Part shown: positions 1 to 10,103 of the stretch, piece by piece
Numbering within the stretch: position 1 is the first letter of the stretch
How the letters are laid out: every line of letters starts with the position of its first letter
DNA from: Chara braunii
Lineage: Eukaryota; Streptophyta; Charophyceae; Charales; Characeae
Assembly (NCBI GenBank): GCA_003427395.1
Contig: BFEA01000065.1
Location: 1,929,520-1,963,516, forward strand
Length of the DNA: 33,997 nucleotides
Direction: 5' to 3'
Notes under the pieces: generated by a model
Seen by the model: only the letters and a program-made list of their open reading frames with translations
Databases searched by the model: none
What the model was told of the DNA's origin: nothing
Translations under genes and position numbers: made by a program

Positions 1-299
1 TCAAAACACCTCATACTTCTGCAAAAAACATAAATTCATTTCTAAAAAAATACAGGTAAACTCACGGACCATATATCTCATGATAAAAAATGACCCAAAA
101 AAATTCCTGCTTTTTTTTTTTTTTTTTTTTAATTTTCTTTAAATCCAATTTCGTTTTTGATTTTTTTTAAATCCTAAACAAAGTCGGATTCAAAAACAAA
201 AAAATACGGAGTTGTAGGGATTAAAATTCCCTACAACCCCATGTATATATATATTTTTTACCTATTATTTAATTCAGGAAAATTCGTGTAAAATGGGGT
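1..299. other. AT-rich non-coding sequence
   Basis: AT-rich sequence with a T run near 111-130 and a short (AT)n run near 244-252. I see no coding frame, RNA gene or element boundary in it. Confidence 0.5.
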
Positions 300-382
300 T
301 CGCGGTGCGGACCAGGTAGGCCGCGGATGCGGACCCATTTGGGTCCGCGATCCGAGCTCGACCCCGCGGACGCGTCCGCGGG
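300..382. repeat. GC-rich palindrome cluster
   Basis: A sharply GC-rich island in AT-rich surroundings. It repeats the word gcggacc/ggtccgc in both orientations. One arm pair is gcggaccca-tt-tgggtccgc, and 363-382 is a perfect 20-bp palindrome (cccgcggacgcgtccgcggg). Dense inverted words of this kind are common in the subterminal regions of DNA transposons, and the style resembles the ends of the element at 28417-29192, although the words differ. No partner end was found, so this may be a transposon remnant or simply a cruciform-forming repeat. Confidence 0.6.
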
Positions 383-459
383 TGTTTCGTAGATTGTCGG
401 GCCTACTAGACCAAGCCCAGCCAGGTGGATGGCGGGGCGACTGCCTTTGGAACGGATAT

Positions 460-521
460 GCGGATTACACCTGCCTAGACCAAGGAGTAAGTGGACTGCA
501 CCTGCCTAGATAAGGGAGTAG
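460..521. repeat. 31-bp tandem duplication
   Basis: Two adjacent 31-bp copies (460-490 and 491-521) share the core cacctgcctaga and a similar end (aggagta / gggagta). A related fragment, cctactag, occurs before (about 401) and after (about 526) the pair, so the array may once have been longer. Confidence 0.7.
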
Positions 522-1329
522 GCGGCCTACTAGGTTGCAACCCTTGAAATAGAAAGGTGATATGTACAGTTCCCATGATAGGAGTTGGCCAATAGGTACC
601 GCATTCAACTTTTACCTAGCAGATGCTGGGATCGAGCATGGCGATACACTGCATGGGCTAGCTCCTTGGCTACAAAAAAAAACAAATGAATCTTTGACCC
701 AAACACGGGCATATGCGCCGTCAGTCAAGGCAGTGGATGCGCTCATTAGAACGGGCATGACAGTGCCAAACTGTTTCGTCGGACCTTCACCGACTCATCA
801 GGAGGTTGCACACCGACAGTCTATATCAGTGTGTGTGTTTGTGTGTGTGTGTGAGAGAGAAAAAGAAAGGGAGAAGGGGCACACCTAGTTATCTACGGTT
901 GGCCCCATACTACTCCCCATGATAGGATGAACAAAACAGAATGAATCCGCCACTAGAACATGGAAATATACATTGCCACCTTTTTGCTGCCCCCCCGCTG
1001 GTTTCCACGAGCTAGCCCAAGATGACGAACGGTCTGCAAACGAAAAAAAAAAAAAAAAAACGGAAAAAAAAGGAAACGAGGCAACAACCTGATGGGAACA
1101 AAAGGCAGAAGAGCAGCCTTTTCAGGCTGTGTGGGAGCATGTTTAGCTTCTCACTCAGAAGGCATGAATATTCGTGACTGCGAGATGTTGAACCTCGCGG
1201 CTCACTACACACACGTGGAGGAACTGTGGGTGTTGAGTGGAGAGTGGGAGAGAGAGAAATTGGAGGATGGGAGAGAGGAGGACCTACTCCTCCCGAGCTG
1301 CCAGCTGCCTCCCCGTTGTTGGGGGGGGG
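522..1329. other. Non-coding; short reading frames and microsatellites only
   Basis: An open frame of 108 codons runs from 562 to 888, but it ends in a (GT)n/(GA)n tract (about 828-870), shows no recognisable domain, and is not supported as a gene. An A-rich tract lies near 1043-1070. Nothing else could be assigned. Confidence 0.45.

Positions 1330-1387
<58 letters not shown>
1330..1387. repeat. 58-nt poly(A) tract preceded by a G run
   Basis: An uninterrupted run of 58 A follows a run of G directly. It could be the tail of a retroposed sequence on the plus strand, but I could not find matching target-site duplications on either side, so a simple homopolymer expansion is equally possible. 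Confidence 0.75.
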
Positions 1388-1388
<1 letters not shown>

Positions 1389-2690
1389 GAGAATAAATTT
1401 TATGACAATCTGTATTTTTTTGGTTTGCGCCAATATTCTTTTGGTGGCCTAAAACAATTTTGTCGGCCTTGGAATTTTTTTTTGTAGGCAGCCAGGCATC
1501 TAGGCCATGTGCATGAATGTTTTCAGATGTTTTTAATGTGCGAATGTTTTTTTTCAAATCACCAAAGGCGGGGTACTTTTTGCACCCCGCTCTGAGTCTG
1601 TCGGGATTTGAACTCGTGAATTTTCATGAGTTGTTTCACTACCTCTCCCAACCTGCAACTGCCAACTGCCTACCTGTTTTCAGGGGAGGGCAGAGGAAAA
1701 GGAGAGAGTGTTTTTGGTTTCAACAACATTCACCTAGCTGAAGTAAGGGTCGGGTGCATTGTAGTTATAGTTAGTTTTATTTTCATTTTTATCTTGTCTA
1801 TTTTCCTTTGTTTTTTTGCATTCTCGTGTGGACACTTATCTTCACGAGGTGTTACCTCTGGTAGAAGCTGCCAGAGGTAACTGTTAGGCTTCCGGTTTTA
1901 GAGGGAGTCTGAAAATTGAGGGGTCATAAAGGAAAGGGCTAAGTACAACCTGTAACATTTTCCCCGATGTATCTGCCTTGGAAAAAAGGTCCAGGTACAT
2001 GAAAGTGAAAGGGGCTGTATCTTTCCGACTACTTATCAGAAAAATAAAAGAAAAACAGATTTGGAAATGACAAAAATCAGCTATCGCGTGAAATTCCGAG
2101 ATAGCTGAGATAAAGAAAATAAAATTAAAAATGAGACAGATGAGGGAACTCCACCCACTAAGGTTGTGGCTGTGGCGTGACCACAGTTAGCCCTGGATCT
2201 TGACCAAATCAAGGGCTTACTGTGAGCCCGCGATTTTACCTGGGGGCTGGAGTGACGACCAACAGTCCTCAACCACTAAAAAAAAGGCAGTTGTCCCCAG
2301 CTGCCACACGAAAGCACTCGTGATGCCAGTGTGGGACAACACACTTGAGTGTTGCCGAGTTGCTGGAGGAGCTGCCAAACGCAGCGCTGAAAGAGGCTGA
2401 AGGACTGCAGAAGAGCACCGGACGAGGAGGAGGACAGCTATAGTCGACTCAGGGAGCACTCTGCTCCATCCTCGGGATGGTGTTGGGCCTTTGGGACAAT
2501 TCTTGGGACCACGCTGCTGGACTGAGATTGTGCGGCACGGGTTGTACTTTGGGCCTGAATTTTATTAAGGTCCAAAGCTTTATTAATTTGACAGCGGGAC
2601 TTCCTCTGCAATGGTAGGCTTCAAGGTGGCGCAGGTGGAGGTACCAACGAAACCGGACCACGGAAGGCTGCTTCCCCACTTTTGTGTGGG
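1388..2690. other. Unassigned non-coding stretch
   Basis: Mixed-composition DNA with only short, low-complexity open frames. The one clear structure is the stem-loop at 1851-1881, listed separately. On the minus strand near 1600-1630 there is a short tRNA B-box-like word, but no tRNA fold could be supported around it. Confidence 0.4.
1851..1881. repeat. Perfect 11-bp stem-loop
   Basis: gttacctctgg and ccagaggtaac are exact reverse complements separated by a 9-nt loop. There is no T run after it to suggest termination. It is best read as an isolated inverted repeat or a transposon footprint. Confidence 0.7.
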
Positions 2691-2970
2691 TATGCTGCCA
2701 ATTTTTTCGGCATCGACGACGGTTATTTTTGCAGCGTTATGCTGCAGAATTTGTGGCGCGTCCAGTGACACTTAACTGAGGGGAGGTGCTGTCCATTTTG
2801 CGGCAGGACGAGGTGTTATTCGTTTTGCAGCAGGACAAGGTGTCGTTCATTTGGCGGCATGGGGGAATTGACGTTCCGGTGGGAATATTCTGCTGATTTT
2901 TCCCAGCATCAACGACGATAATTTTTACGGCGTCATTCTGCCGAAATTGAGGTTCGACAAGCGGCACTAA
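2691..2970. repeat. Diverged tandem repeat of about 196 bp with an internal 27-bp array
   Basis: The block beginning near 2691 (tatgctgcc...cggcatcgacgacgg) recurs in diverged form near 2887 (tattctgct...cagcatcaacgacga). Between them, at 2794-2860, a 27-bp unit with the pattern ttttgcrgcaggacraggtgt occurs about 2.5 times. No protein frame spans the copies. Confidence 0.6.
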
Positions 2971-3268
2971 GACGAGAGAAGGTGCTGGTTTTGTTTTGGT
3001 GTGTCGAAGGATACTCCGTCAACGTCGGTGATGTGTTGAAGTGTAGTGAGACTGTTGTGGCGGTACGGCGAGCGACATTAGTAGTAGTGGCGACCGTCTG
3101 CATATTGGACCACACCTATCAAGGTGGAACGACACGCCGATTTTTTTTGTGCACATGTCAGCGGCGGTGAGGCCATTTGACCTTGACCTTGTGGGACTTT
3201 GGGACCGGCGGAGCGNGTGAGCAGGACTCTCAATGCCGGCAAAGTGGGAACTTGAGTGTTCTATTTTC

Positions 3269-3580
3269 TTTTGATAAGTGTAGTGAAGACTATTTTGGCA
3301 AGTGACGTTATCAGATGCTGGAAAGGAATAGTGCGAGACCACTTGGAACCGTCTGGGATCAGTTGGGACTGCCTGAGACCATATGGGGCTAGGTGGGACA
3401 TGAGTGGGCAGTGCAGTGACTATTGGGAGCATGTGGCACTTGCAGTTTTGACACTAGGGAGTGTTTTTTTTTTTTTTTTAGAGTGTAGTCAGAGCGGTTT
3501 CGGCAGTTGGAACCATCCGATGCTACAGGAGGTAGTGCGGGGCCACTTGGGACTGCCTGGGATCAGTTGGGACCGACGTG
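3269..3580. repeat. Diverged tandem repeat of about 208 bp, tgggac-rich
   Basis: The block from 3269 (agtgtagtgaagac...gatgctgga...gcgagaccacttgg) recurs from about 3477 (agtgtagtcagagc...gatgctaca...gcggggccacttgg). The hexamer tgggac and variants recur throughout and continue to about 3660. A 165-codon open frame crosses the area, but it is repetitive and matches nothing I recognise. The single N at 3216 lies just upstream. Confidence 0.6.
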
Positions 3581-4584
3581 GGACGCGGTGGATTTTTTTT
3601 GGGACTAGTGTGACCCGTCATCTTCACACTTGGGACTCCCTCGAGTGGGACTTGCGAGTCAGGAGTAAATTGAGACTACCGGTTGACCCAAGACTTACCT
3701 CGAGACTGTGGTTTCTTCAACATCGGTATATGTTACTTGGCATTCTTGAGTGAGCCACTGCGCGCTCGGCACCACTTGACTCAAGGTCAGTCAATTGATT
3801 GACTCGTATTCCTTTTCACACCGCTGTGAGTCCACACTTTGCTTGACCCTGTTTTATTTTGAATGTTCAAAAGAAAAGGTTGAGTAAAATGTGTATGTTT
3901 ATGCATGTGAAAAATAGGATCTGATTGAAGTAAGGGTTGCTGGATTTACTGGACCTATGGTTGTTTTTGTGCGTGCACGTAGGCAGAAAGATGCTTCTGA
4001 AGGAGATTGATTAATGCCTATTTGATGAAAGGGAAAATAATTGTCTTTTTTTTACCTCTCACCTGTCTGCATGTCAAAAATAATTGATTGTTTTGAAAAA
4101 CGTTAATTCTGTGTGTTACTGTAAAACGAATTCGATTGAAGAAAACCAGATAAGGTCAAATGGACTTGAATCTTTCCGAGAGGATTGACCCTTTCTACAC
4201 CGAATGACATGATCTACCTATACCTATCCAAATAATTCTCATCCTCTTTCCCCTCTGATGCTTTTTTGTCCAAGTTACTTTGAGTTTAGAAAAAGTTAAA
4301 ACCTACTTCAGGTAAACACATTCTCTTTCTTCAGGAAACATTTAGGGCGGGGGTTCGTTGCTTTAGGAGTTGGCCCTGTTATCAACCCGGAGTGGACCGT
4401 TCTACGGGGGGTACTTTACCGATTTGGTGGAGACGGCCCGATTTCTCAGATCCAAGTCTTGTGCTCGGGTGAGGAGGAGTACCCCAGAACACTTCCTAGA
4501 GTGAGAGGCATGCAACACTTTAAGCAATGCACCTGATCACGAATCATCCTCAAAGCAGTATGTCACCCAAAAAGATTAGACAGG
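3581..4584. other. Non-coding stretch
   Basis: No coding region or RNA is recognised. The last part (about 4330-4584) is the left flank of the LTR-like block that starts at 4585. Confidence 0.4.
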
Positions 4585-5439
4585 TGTGGAGATTGGCTTG
4601 TCCATGTCTAATCTTAGCTCTGCGGTAGGTGAAATGAATAACTTTGGCAGCCCATCTCATTATGTCAAAACGAAGATTGTCCGACTACCGTGTCGGCATC
4701 ATGTATGTTTTTGTCGAAAGTCAACTCCTTGTTGGCGGCTGTATGATTTTTGTGGATTTTCACCCGGGATGGTCGAGTTTTATTTTAATCTTGTGTATGT
4801 AATGATGATTTTGATTCTTTTGATTCTTTTGATTATCATTTCATACGAGATATACATTCCTATCGACCAAGTACGGTTCCTTTTAGTATTATTATGCGTG
4901 ATTTTTATAGCCTTTCTTTTTTACTGACATCGAAAGAGACTAGGATTGAGTTAGGGGTTTCACGCTTAGTTGAGACTGTTCTAGTTGACGACGTCCGCTT
5001 CGTACTTAGGAGATCAGCGCCCTAATGGACAACGACGTGTGGGTTCAATAGACGTTTTAACCACTCATACCTATACTACAGCGAGCGAGCAAACGCCCTC
5101 GGCTGACCCACCTCTGCAACTGCATGTAAAAGCTTTCGCACGTGGGTAGGTAGCTCGGTAGGGATACGCCCCTAAGGGTGGTGACAACCCCTCAGGGAAG
5201 CAAACTTGTGCTCCCGGGAACCTATCCTGTCGTGGGGGACCACGGGATGTACAGCTGATGCACCCGGCTAGAGCGGCGAAGGGACGACGGCATCACAGAC
5301 GTCCCGGTGGTCTGCGATATTACTTTGCGTCATCCCCGAGTTGTCTCTTGATTTAGGTTTTATTTAAACTCCTCCGTGACACAGTCGGGAGAGCTCACGC
5401 CTTCCTCGCGAGAAAAATCGAAGGTCGATGCACTTGACA
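4585..5439 (+). mobile_element. LTR-like block of a Ty3/gypsy-type element (855 bp)
   Basis: I place the ends at TGTG (4585) and GACA (5439), the TG...CA form typical of LTRs, because a primer-binding-site-like sequence follows two bases later. Collinear blocks are shared with 16505-18042: a tggagatt-containing start, ttttcacccgg (near 4758), ggatacgccc (5162), cctatcctgtc (5221) and tttgcgt (5324). The shared order shows that the two blocks are related LTRs from different insertions. A second copy downstream was not found, so this is either the 5' LTR of a truncated element or a solo LTR beside a gag remnant. The exact start is the less certain end. Confidence 0.5.
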
Positions 5440-5441
5440 AA

Positions 5442-5459
5442 TGATGCCGTTGTTGGGGA
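5442..5459 (+). other. Decayed primer-binding site, tRNA-Asp type
   Basis: TGATGCCGTTGTTGGGGA lies two bases after the proposed LTR end. Plant Ty3/gypsy elements often prime with tRNA-Asp, using TGGCGCCGTTGCCGGGGA. The two differ at four positions, and all four are transitions in the C-to-T or G-to-A direction. The match to the known site comes from general knowledge of these elements and was not computed. Confidence 0.5.
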
Positions 5460-5771
5460 TAACGACAAACTTTTGTTGTCCCTGGTGGAACGACACTCGA
5501 ATAACATAATTTTGATCGCTAGACATTTAGGTAAATAATTTTAAACGATTGTATCATTTTAAAATGATACAAAGATTGTACATGTATATATATATATATA
5601 TTATTGGATATGAGTATAATTTTTCTATTGATTTATCTAGTCATTTCATTATGTAGATCTTATGAATTTTAAGATATTGAAATATTACGATTATCAGTTT
5701 TGACGAGGTTTTGATTTGAAAAATTATATTCAATTATTGATAAAATTTTGTGTTTCTTACAAGCTAAAACG

Positions 5772-6112
5772 ATGAAGAAGGGAACGTTCGACTGTACATG
5801 TCCTCTCTTCAAAAGCATCGAGGTTGCCGAGTTCTTACAGACTTTTTAGAACTTGGCATCATTGATGCTTTGGGAGAAACATCACAAGTTCCTTTTTATT
5901 CTGAACTCTGTCATCCAAGAATTGAAATTTGATGTCAAACTTCTTTCACGGGCTTCCGAACTTGGGTTGAATTTGAAAGATTGATGATTGCTAAGTTTAC
6001 GAGGTCACCCAAAGAGGAGAATGATAAGGGAAAATGGAAGCTAGTGCAAATAGGTGGCGAGGGGCAGTCCGGTCAGCTGGAACGACCTCGTAAGCATGGG
6101 TTGGTCTTCTAA
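5772..6112 (+). pseudogene. Broken gag (capsid) remnant
   Basis: The first ATG after the primer site opens a frame with the order seen in plant-type Ty3 Gag: VAEFLQTF, then a W/K-rich stretch, then IQELKFDVKLLSRAS, then WVEFERLMIAKFTRSPKEE. These match the pattern of a retrotransposon capsid domain, which packages element RNA. The reading is broken by a TAG at 5847-5849 and by a frame change near 5957, and it stops at 6110-6112. No zinc knuckle is visible downstream. No pol for this element was recognised between 6113 and 8900. Assignment rests on pattern similarity; an alternative is a spurious open stretch, but its position just after an LTR and primer site argues for gag. Confidence 0.5.
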
Positions 6113-8027
6113 CAGGGGTTAGATACGTTACACAAAATCTACGTCCGATGTGGATTCGGAGGTGAATGGAGTGACCAGTTCCTTGGGAATGTAAATTTCG
6201 CGAGGAAATGATCAATGTGTGAAGTCTACCCCACGAAAGTTGCAACCCTATGTTGTTATTTCCCAGAAAGATGACTTTGAAGAAATTATAATCTAGTCTT
6301 GAAGATAGTAGTGAGACCCACGCCGGAACTTGTTCCTGGTCCATAGTGGGGTGTTGTCATCTAATCTTTATGACAAAATGACTACACTACTACTGAATAG
6401 GAGGGAAGTGTTTGAACGTTGTCAGATCATGGCCTTTGAGGGAGTCGACTACTGCGTGTCACAAGAAGGTAGGGGGTGGTTCCCCATCCATCTTGCAACA
6501 AGTAGGTTCACCAACACAGGACGGGGCAGTACAACCCGAAGCGTGTACGGTGAGGTTGCTATATCGTCTTCTTGTTTGTTAATTTGGACTTGAGTGAATG
6601 ATGGATAACTGTGGAAGAGCGATGGTGCAGAGTGGCAGAAGCACTTAATGTTAAAGCTGTTTGGGGAAGTTGGCGGGACTGCACACTAAGGGAAAGGGAG
6701 ACGAAAGAGGGAAGCTGACCTGCAAAGCTAACGAAAGATGAATGATGGTATTTAGACAGATCATTGTTCACAGAATGTTAAGTCTTTTTTATCTCTTATC
6801 TCAGAGATGTCACTCAATCTCAGAAATGTCACTCGCTAGATGGAATGACTAAAGGTTGTTACAAGGAAGGTGGTTTATCTCCTCGCCAATTTTTTGCTTG
6901 ACGGGGATTGATTTAGACTTGTTATATTATTTTCCTAGATGAAAACACCTTGATTCAGACGAGAAGGGGATACTGTGAAAAGGGGGCATTTGCAACCCCT
7001 GCTCTCTCCTGGGTGAGTCACTCGGAAAACAGTGGACCAGAAACGTGCCTTTTATTTTCCTTAAGTGTCATTTCTGTCTGGTCTGCAGTGCATGTCTAAA
7101 TGATCAGTTTTTGTCCTCACTCTCGGCAATCAACTATTTAGATGGTGGCCACTCGGTTATTCTCGTTTGAATCGTGAGATCAGGACCACAGGACTACATG
7201 CTAATTGAACCATTGTCAGGTGAAGTCCTCATATAATGTATGGATTATGCCTAATGCTAGAGTTGTCTGTCAATTGAGTCGGAGTTGCATTCCACAATAG
7301 TCTGAGTACTACCCGAGCCAGGTCTGTGGCAGCTGTCCCCTGCGCCCTGCTCCGAGGAAAAGGGGTTTGACTCCCTGTCTGGTCTGGGAAGGGGAGGCTT
7401 AAGACTGCATAATCTGCACGCAGTTCTGCAAATGTATAAATGTGTGATGGTTCTACCTTGTAAGCATCGTTTGTTGTTCTACCTGGTGATAGAGTTAAGG
7501 AAGGGATAGTTTCCTTTACATTAACTGGCTTGCCAAGCAAAACAACCGAGGATAGCTTTTAGAGCAGTCGGTTGCTCCATTATTCTGCCTTCTTTAGCAG
7601 CGTGTCACCCCCAAGGCATTGTTGAGTTTTGACTAGAAAGTCAACAGAGACAAAGTTAATAAATTTTAATACCACCTACGGGAGGCCAACGTCTACTAAG
7701 AGCGATTAAGCGAAAAAAACTTTTGGTGATCCACTCGCTCTACTCGTAGGTTTGGGTTATGCTTGGCTCCCTTTTTGTATTCTCAGTGGTTTAATGGACC
7801 TGACACAGACTCTGGGTATAGGAACATCATGCTTTTCAGCACCTGTGGACTCATGTTCCAGGTCATATTGCTGAGAACAATTGTAGCCTAGTGTATCGGG
7901 ATCATCGGGCAAACTGAAGGAATTTACATGAGTATAGGCCAAAAGTCTTTGTATAACAGATCTTAGCGGGGAGATGGGAAACGAAGGTGTGCTAAGGGTG
8001 ACCTACTTGCTACATCGGGGTAGATGA
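6113..8027. other. Unassigned, possibly old retroelement debris
   Basis: No enzyme motifs were found in either strand. A 19-bp unit (atctcagagatgtcactca) is duplicated at 6798-6835. A purine run at 6961-6971 (gagaagggga) followed by tactgtg could be a polypurine tract of the element that starts at 4585, but the sequence after it does not match that LTR. Several open frames under 110 codons exist on both strands, and none resembles a known family. Confidence 0.35.
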
Positions 8028-8222
8028 GAAGGCTGGGAAGAGAGTTTTCTCAGGGATGTTCAGTCTCAAGTTGAGCTGATGAGAGAGTATGTGCTGGAGT
8101 TGGTGAGTGGACAGAATGCTATAGAGTACATTGTTTATCTTTATGAACCGGATGGGAGGCTACATAATACGTTTTCCTTCTTAGAGACTGTAGATCACGA
8201 GGAGGGAAGAAGGAGCCACTAA
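8028..8222 (+). other. Short open stretch with protein-like composition
   Basis: The frame is open from 8028 to the TAA at 8220-8222 (64 codons), with a possible internal ATG. It reads in a balanced, amphipathic way, with fragments such as VELMREYVLELVSGQ and EYIVYLYEPDGRLHNTF. It has no low-complexity bias. A good donor-like gtaag occurs 15-30 bases after the stop, not inside the frame. It could be an exon or a relic of a retroelement gene. I recognise no family. Confidence 0.25.
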
Positions 8223-8905
8223 TTACTCGCAGTATACCGGTAAGAATTAACGCCTTCCCATGATTGATTTTGCTGCCACTCTTCAGATAATTAGCGACGC
8301 TTATCTTTCAGCAGCAGATGACTAACGAGTAAGGAAACTCTAGGGCAGGGCCACGTTATGTAGTTAGAGTTTGAAAACGAAATCGGGCCTCTGGTACAGT
8401 TAAGTTGCGGATCTTGCCAAGCATATAACATACTGCCGGAGTTCGGCCTGCAAGGCAATTGGACCCCCTCTTAAGTTTGAGTCGATCAATCAGATTTGAG
8501 AGGTATGATCGGAAACGGTTGATGGCTACTACATGTACGAGTGCAATCTAATCTTCGCTGATCAATGTCAGACTCCTGACCGTCGGGTTAATATCCGATA
8601 CGTGTGAGTAAACCTACTCAGGTGACCGTTTGTTCGGTGGGGCAGGTTTTGTGCCATCGTTATATTTCATGAGATCATTAAGTGATTTGCAACCCTTTCT
8701 GGCCTTCGGTCATCAGATCGGCAGTATACAGTAGTTCGTTATCCTTATCAATATCTCAAACTGGTGGATGCAGCCCAGACAACTGCGGTTTTCATTGCAA
8801 TCTACCCAGTGAACAAGTTCAAGATGACCCATGTTTTGGTTACTCCACTTTCCAGAGTTTTAATCATAACTTAGTCAGAGTTTTAATCGGCATTCAACTG
8901 TTACC

Positions 8906-9065
8906 CAGAACTGTACTCAGAACAGTACTCACAACAGTATTCAGAACTGTACTGAGAACAGTACTCAAAACTGTACTCAGAACTATACTCAAAAATGTAC
9001 TCAGAGCAGTACTCAGAACAGTATTTAGAACAATACTCAGAACGGTATTCAGAACAATACTCAAC
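8906..9065. repeat. 12-bp minisatellite (actcagaacagt type)
   Basis: About 13 imperfect copies of a 12-bp unit, for example actcagaacagt, actcagaactgt and attcagaacaat. Because 12 is a multiple of 3, every frame gives a four-residue repeat: TVLR-like in one frame, QNCT/QNST-like in another and YSEQ-like in the third. Looser copies (cattcagaaata, cattcaggaaca) continue at about 9200-9290. A 155-codon open frame (8682-9149) covers the array but is probably a by-product of the repeat. Confidence 0.85.
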
Positions 9066-9449
9066 TGTGGTTCAGTCACTACTCAATCTGCATCTAATCA
9101 GCACTCAGTTAACAATCTTTACAACATTCAGTTGTCGATCAGCAATTAACCAGCAATCAATCAACATTTAATCAGAGATCAGACCCAACATTCAGATACA
9201 GTGTCTGGAAAATAACATTCTGAAAGAGCATTCAGAAATAGCATTCAGGAACAGCATCCAGAAACAGCATCTAGAACAGTATTCGAAAGGCTTTCATGCA
9301 GCACTCAAACAAGCGTTCAGGGGCTTAGCAGTCCATTAGCATTTGACGTTTGTTAAGTGGACAACGTTTGATTCGGCTCGCAGTGGATTCCTATCAATCA
9401 GGTACAGTCTTTTTCCTTCCTATCAGGGAGTAGTTATTTACCAAAATAC

Positions 9450-10103
9450 ATGAGAGAAATCAATCTCATTTCAATTGACCCGTCGGTCCTTGACAGTCTC
9501 AATCGGATAGCTACGAAGGAGAGCTTCCCCTACAAATATGTCAAGATCGATGGGTTCAAGCGCGAAGATCTGTCTATCTTCGTCGTTCTCACTGAGTTCG
9601 CTGAGGGTACAGTCAACGATCTGCGGATCTTCCTGAAAAAGGAGAACGAGACACACCCTCATTTCGATGCAGTTTGGGCCGCTGCAGCCAGGTACGTGCA
9701 ATGGAAAGCCGAGAGACTTCAGGGGAGCACAAAGATGGTCTATAGCTATGGTCTTAAGCTTTTCACTGACTATCCCAAACCTCCGGTCCTCTACTATGTT
9801 ACTGATGTCTCTTATTGGGGTGGACTGGTGGACTTGGCCAAGAGATACATATCTCCCGCAGAGATGGACTATGAGGCAGTGACTGAGCCTTCCGAGTTTC
9901 CACATCTCAGGAGGGGCATTTTCTCTCAGCCATATCTCCCCACTCTATGGGAGGAGTTTTGTGCCATGCTTGACTTTCGTATCATGGGACTTGGATGGAA
10001 ATGTTTGGAACTAGCAGGCTACAGGTCGCTTTACATTCAGAGGCCACAACCTCAGAGAGTACGGAGACATGGCAAGAAGCCCAAACGACAGACAACAAAA
10101 TGA
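9450..10103 (+). CDS. Unrecognised 217-residue protein with a basic C-terminal tail
   Basis: This is the longest uninterrupted non-repetitive frame outside the retroelements. I chose the ATG at 9450, although the frame is open back to 9372. The protein is balanced in composition. Residues 1-100 look mixed alpha/beta, with acidic and hydrophobic stretches (DLSIFVVLTEF, NDLRIFLKKENE). The middle is aromatic-rich (PPVLYYVTDVSYWGGLVDL, residues 111-129). Residues 152-192 include the segment LPTLWEEFCAMLDF, with Cys at 171 and 185. Residues 197-217 are strongly basic (VRRHGKKPKR), like a nuclear localisation or nucleic-acid-binding tail. There is no signal peptide or clear membrane segment. A pyrimidine tract ending in CAG (about 9408-9425) just upstream resembles a 3' splice site, so this may be a last exon. 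It lies 230 bp before element A and could be an accessory frame of a retroelement. I recognise no family. Confidence 0.55.
   Translation: MREINLISIDPSVLDSLNRIATKESFPYKYVKIDGFKREDLSIFVVLTEFAEGTVNDLRIFLKKENETHPHFDAVWAAAARYVQWKAERLQGSTKMVYSYGLKLFTDYPKPPVLYYVTDVSYWGGLVDLAKRYISPAEMDYEAVTEPSEFPHLRRGIFSQPYLPTLWEEFCAMLDFRIMGLGWKCLELAGYRSLYIQRPQPQRVRRHGKKPKRQTTK

Noticed and set aside
562-888. Open frame of 108 codons
   Set aside because: It ends in GT/GA simple repeats and has no recognisable domain or codon signal.
1012-1557. Minus-strand frame of 181 codons, and overlapping plus frames
   Set aside because: They are held open by the poly(A)/poly(T) tract (Phe or Lys runs); no real protein signal.
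1590-1640. tRNA-like B box on the minus strand
   Set aside because: A word like gagttcaaatccc is present, but no acceptor stem or cloverleaf could be drawn. Similar words near 7360, 24460 and 24585 fail in the same way.
3256-3753. Open frame of 165 codons
   Set aside because: It crosses a diverged tandem repeat and a T run, and has no family resemblance.
6961-6980. Polypurine tract and 3' LTR of the element at 4585
   Set aside because: The purine run is suggestive, but the sequence after it does not match the LTR at 4585-5439.
8906-9065. CRISPR-like array
   Set aside because: The 12-bp units are contiguous with no unique spacers, and the context is eukaryotic.
8682-9149. Frame with a TVLR tetrapeptide repeat as a gene
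   Set aside because: A 12-bp minisatellite keeps several frames open at once; the repeat explains the frame.
9471-9905. Minus-strand frame of 144 codons
   Set aside because: It lies fully inside the better plus-strand gene at 9450-10103 and is its shadow.
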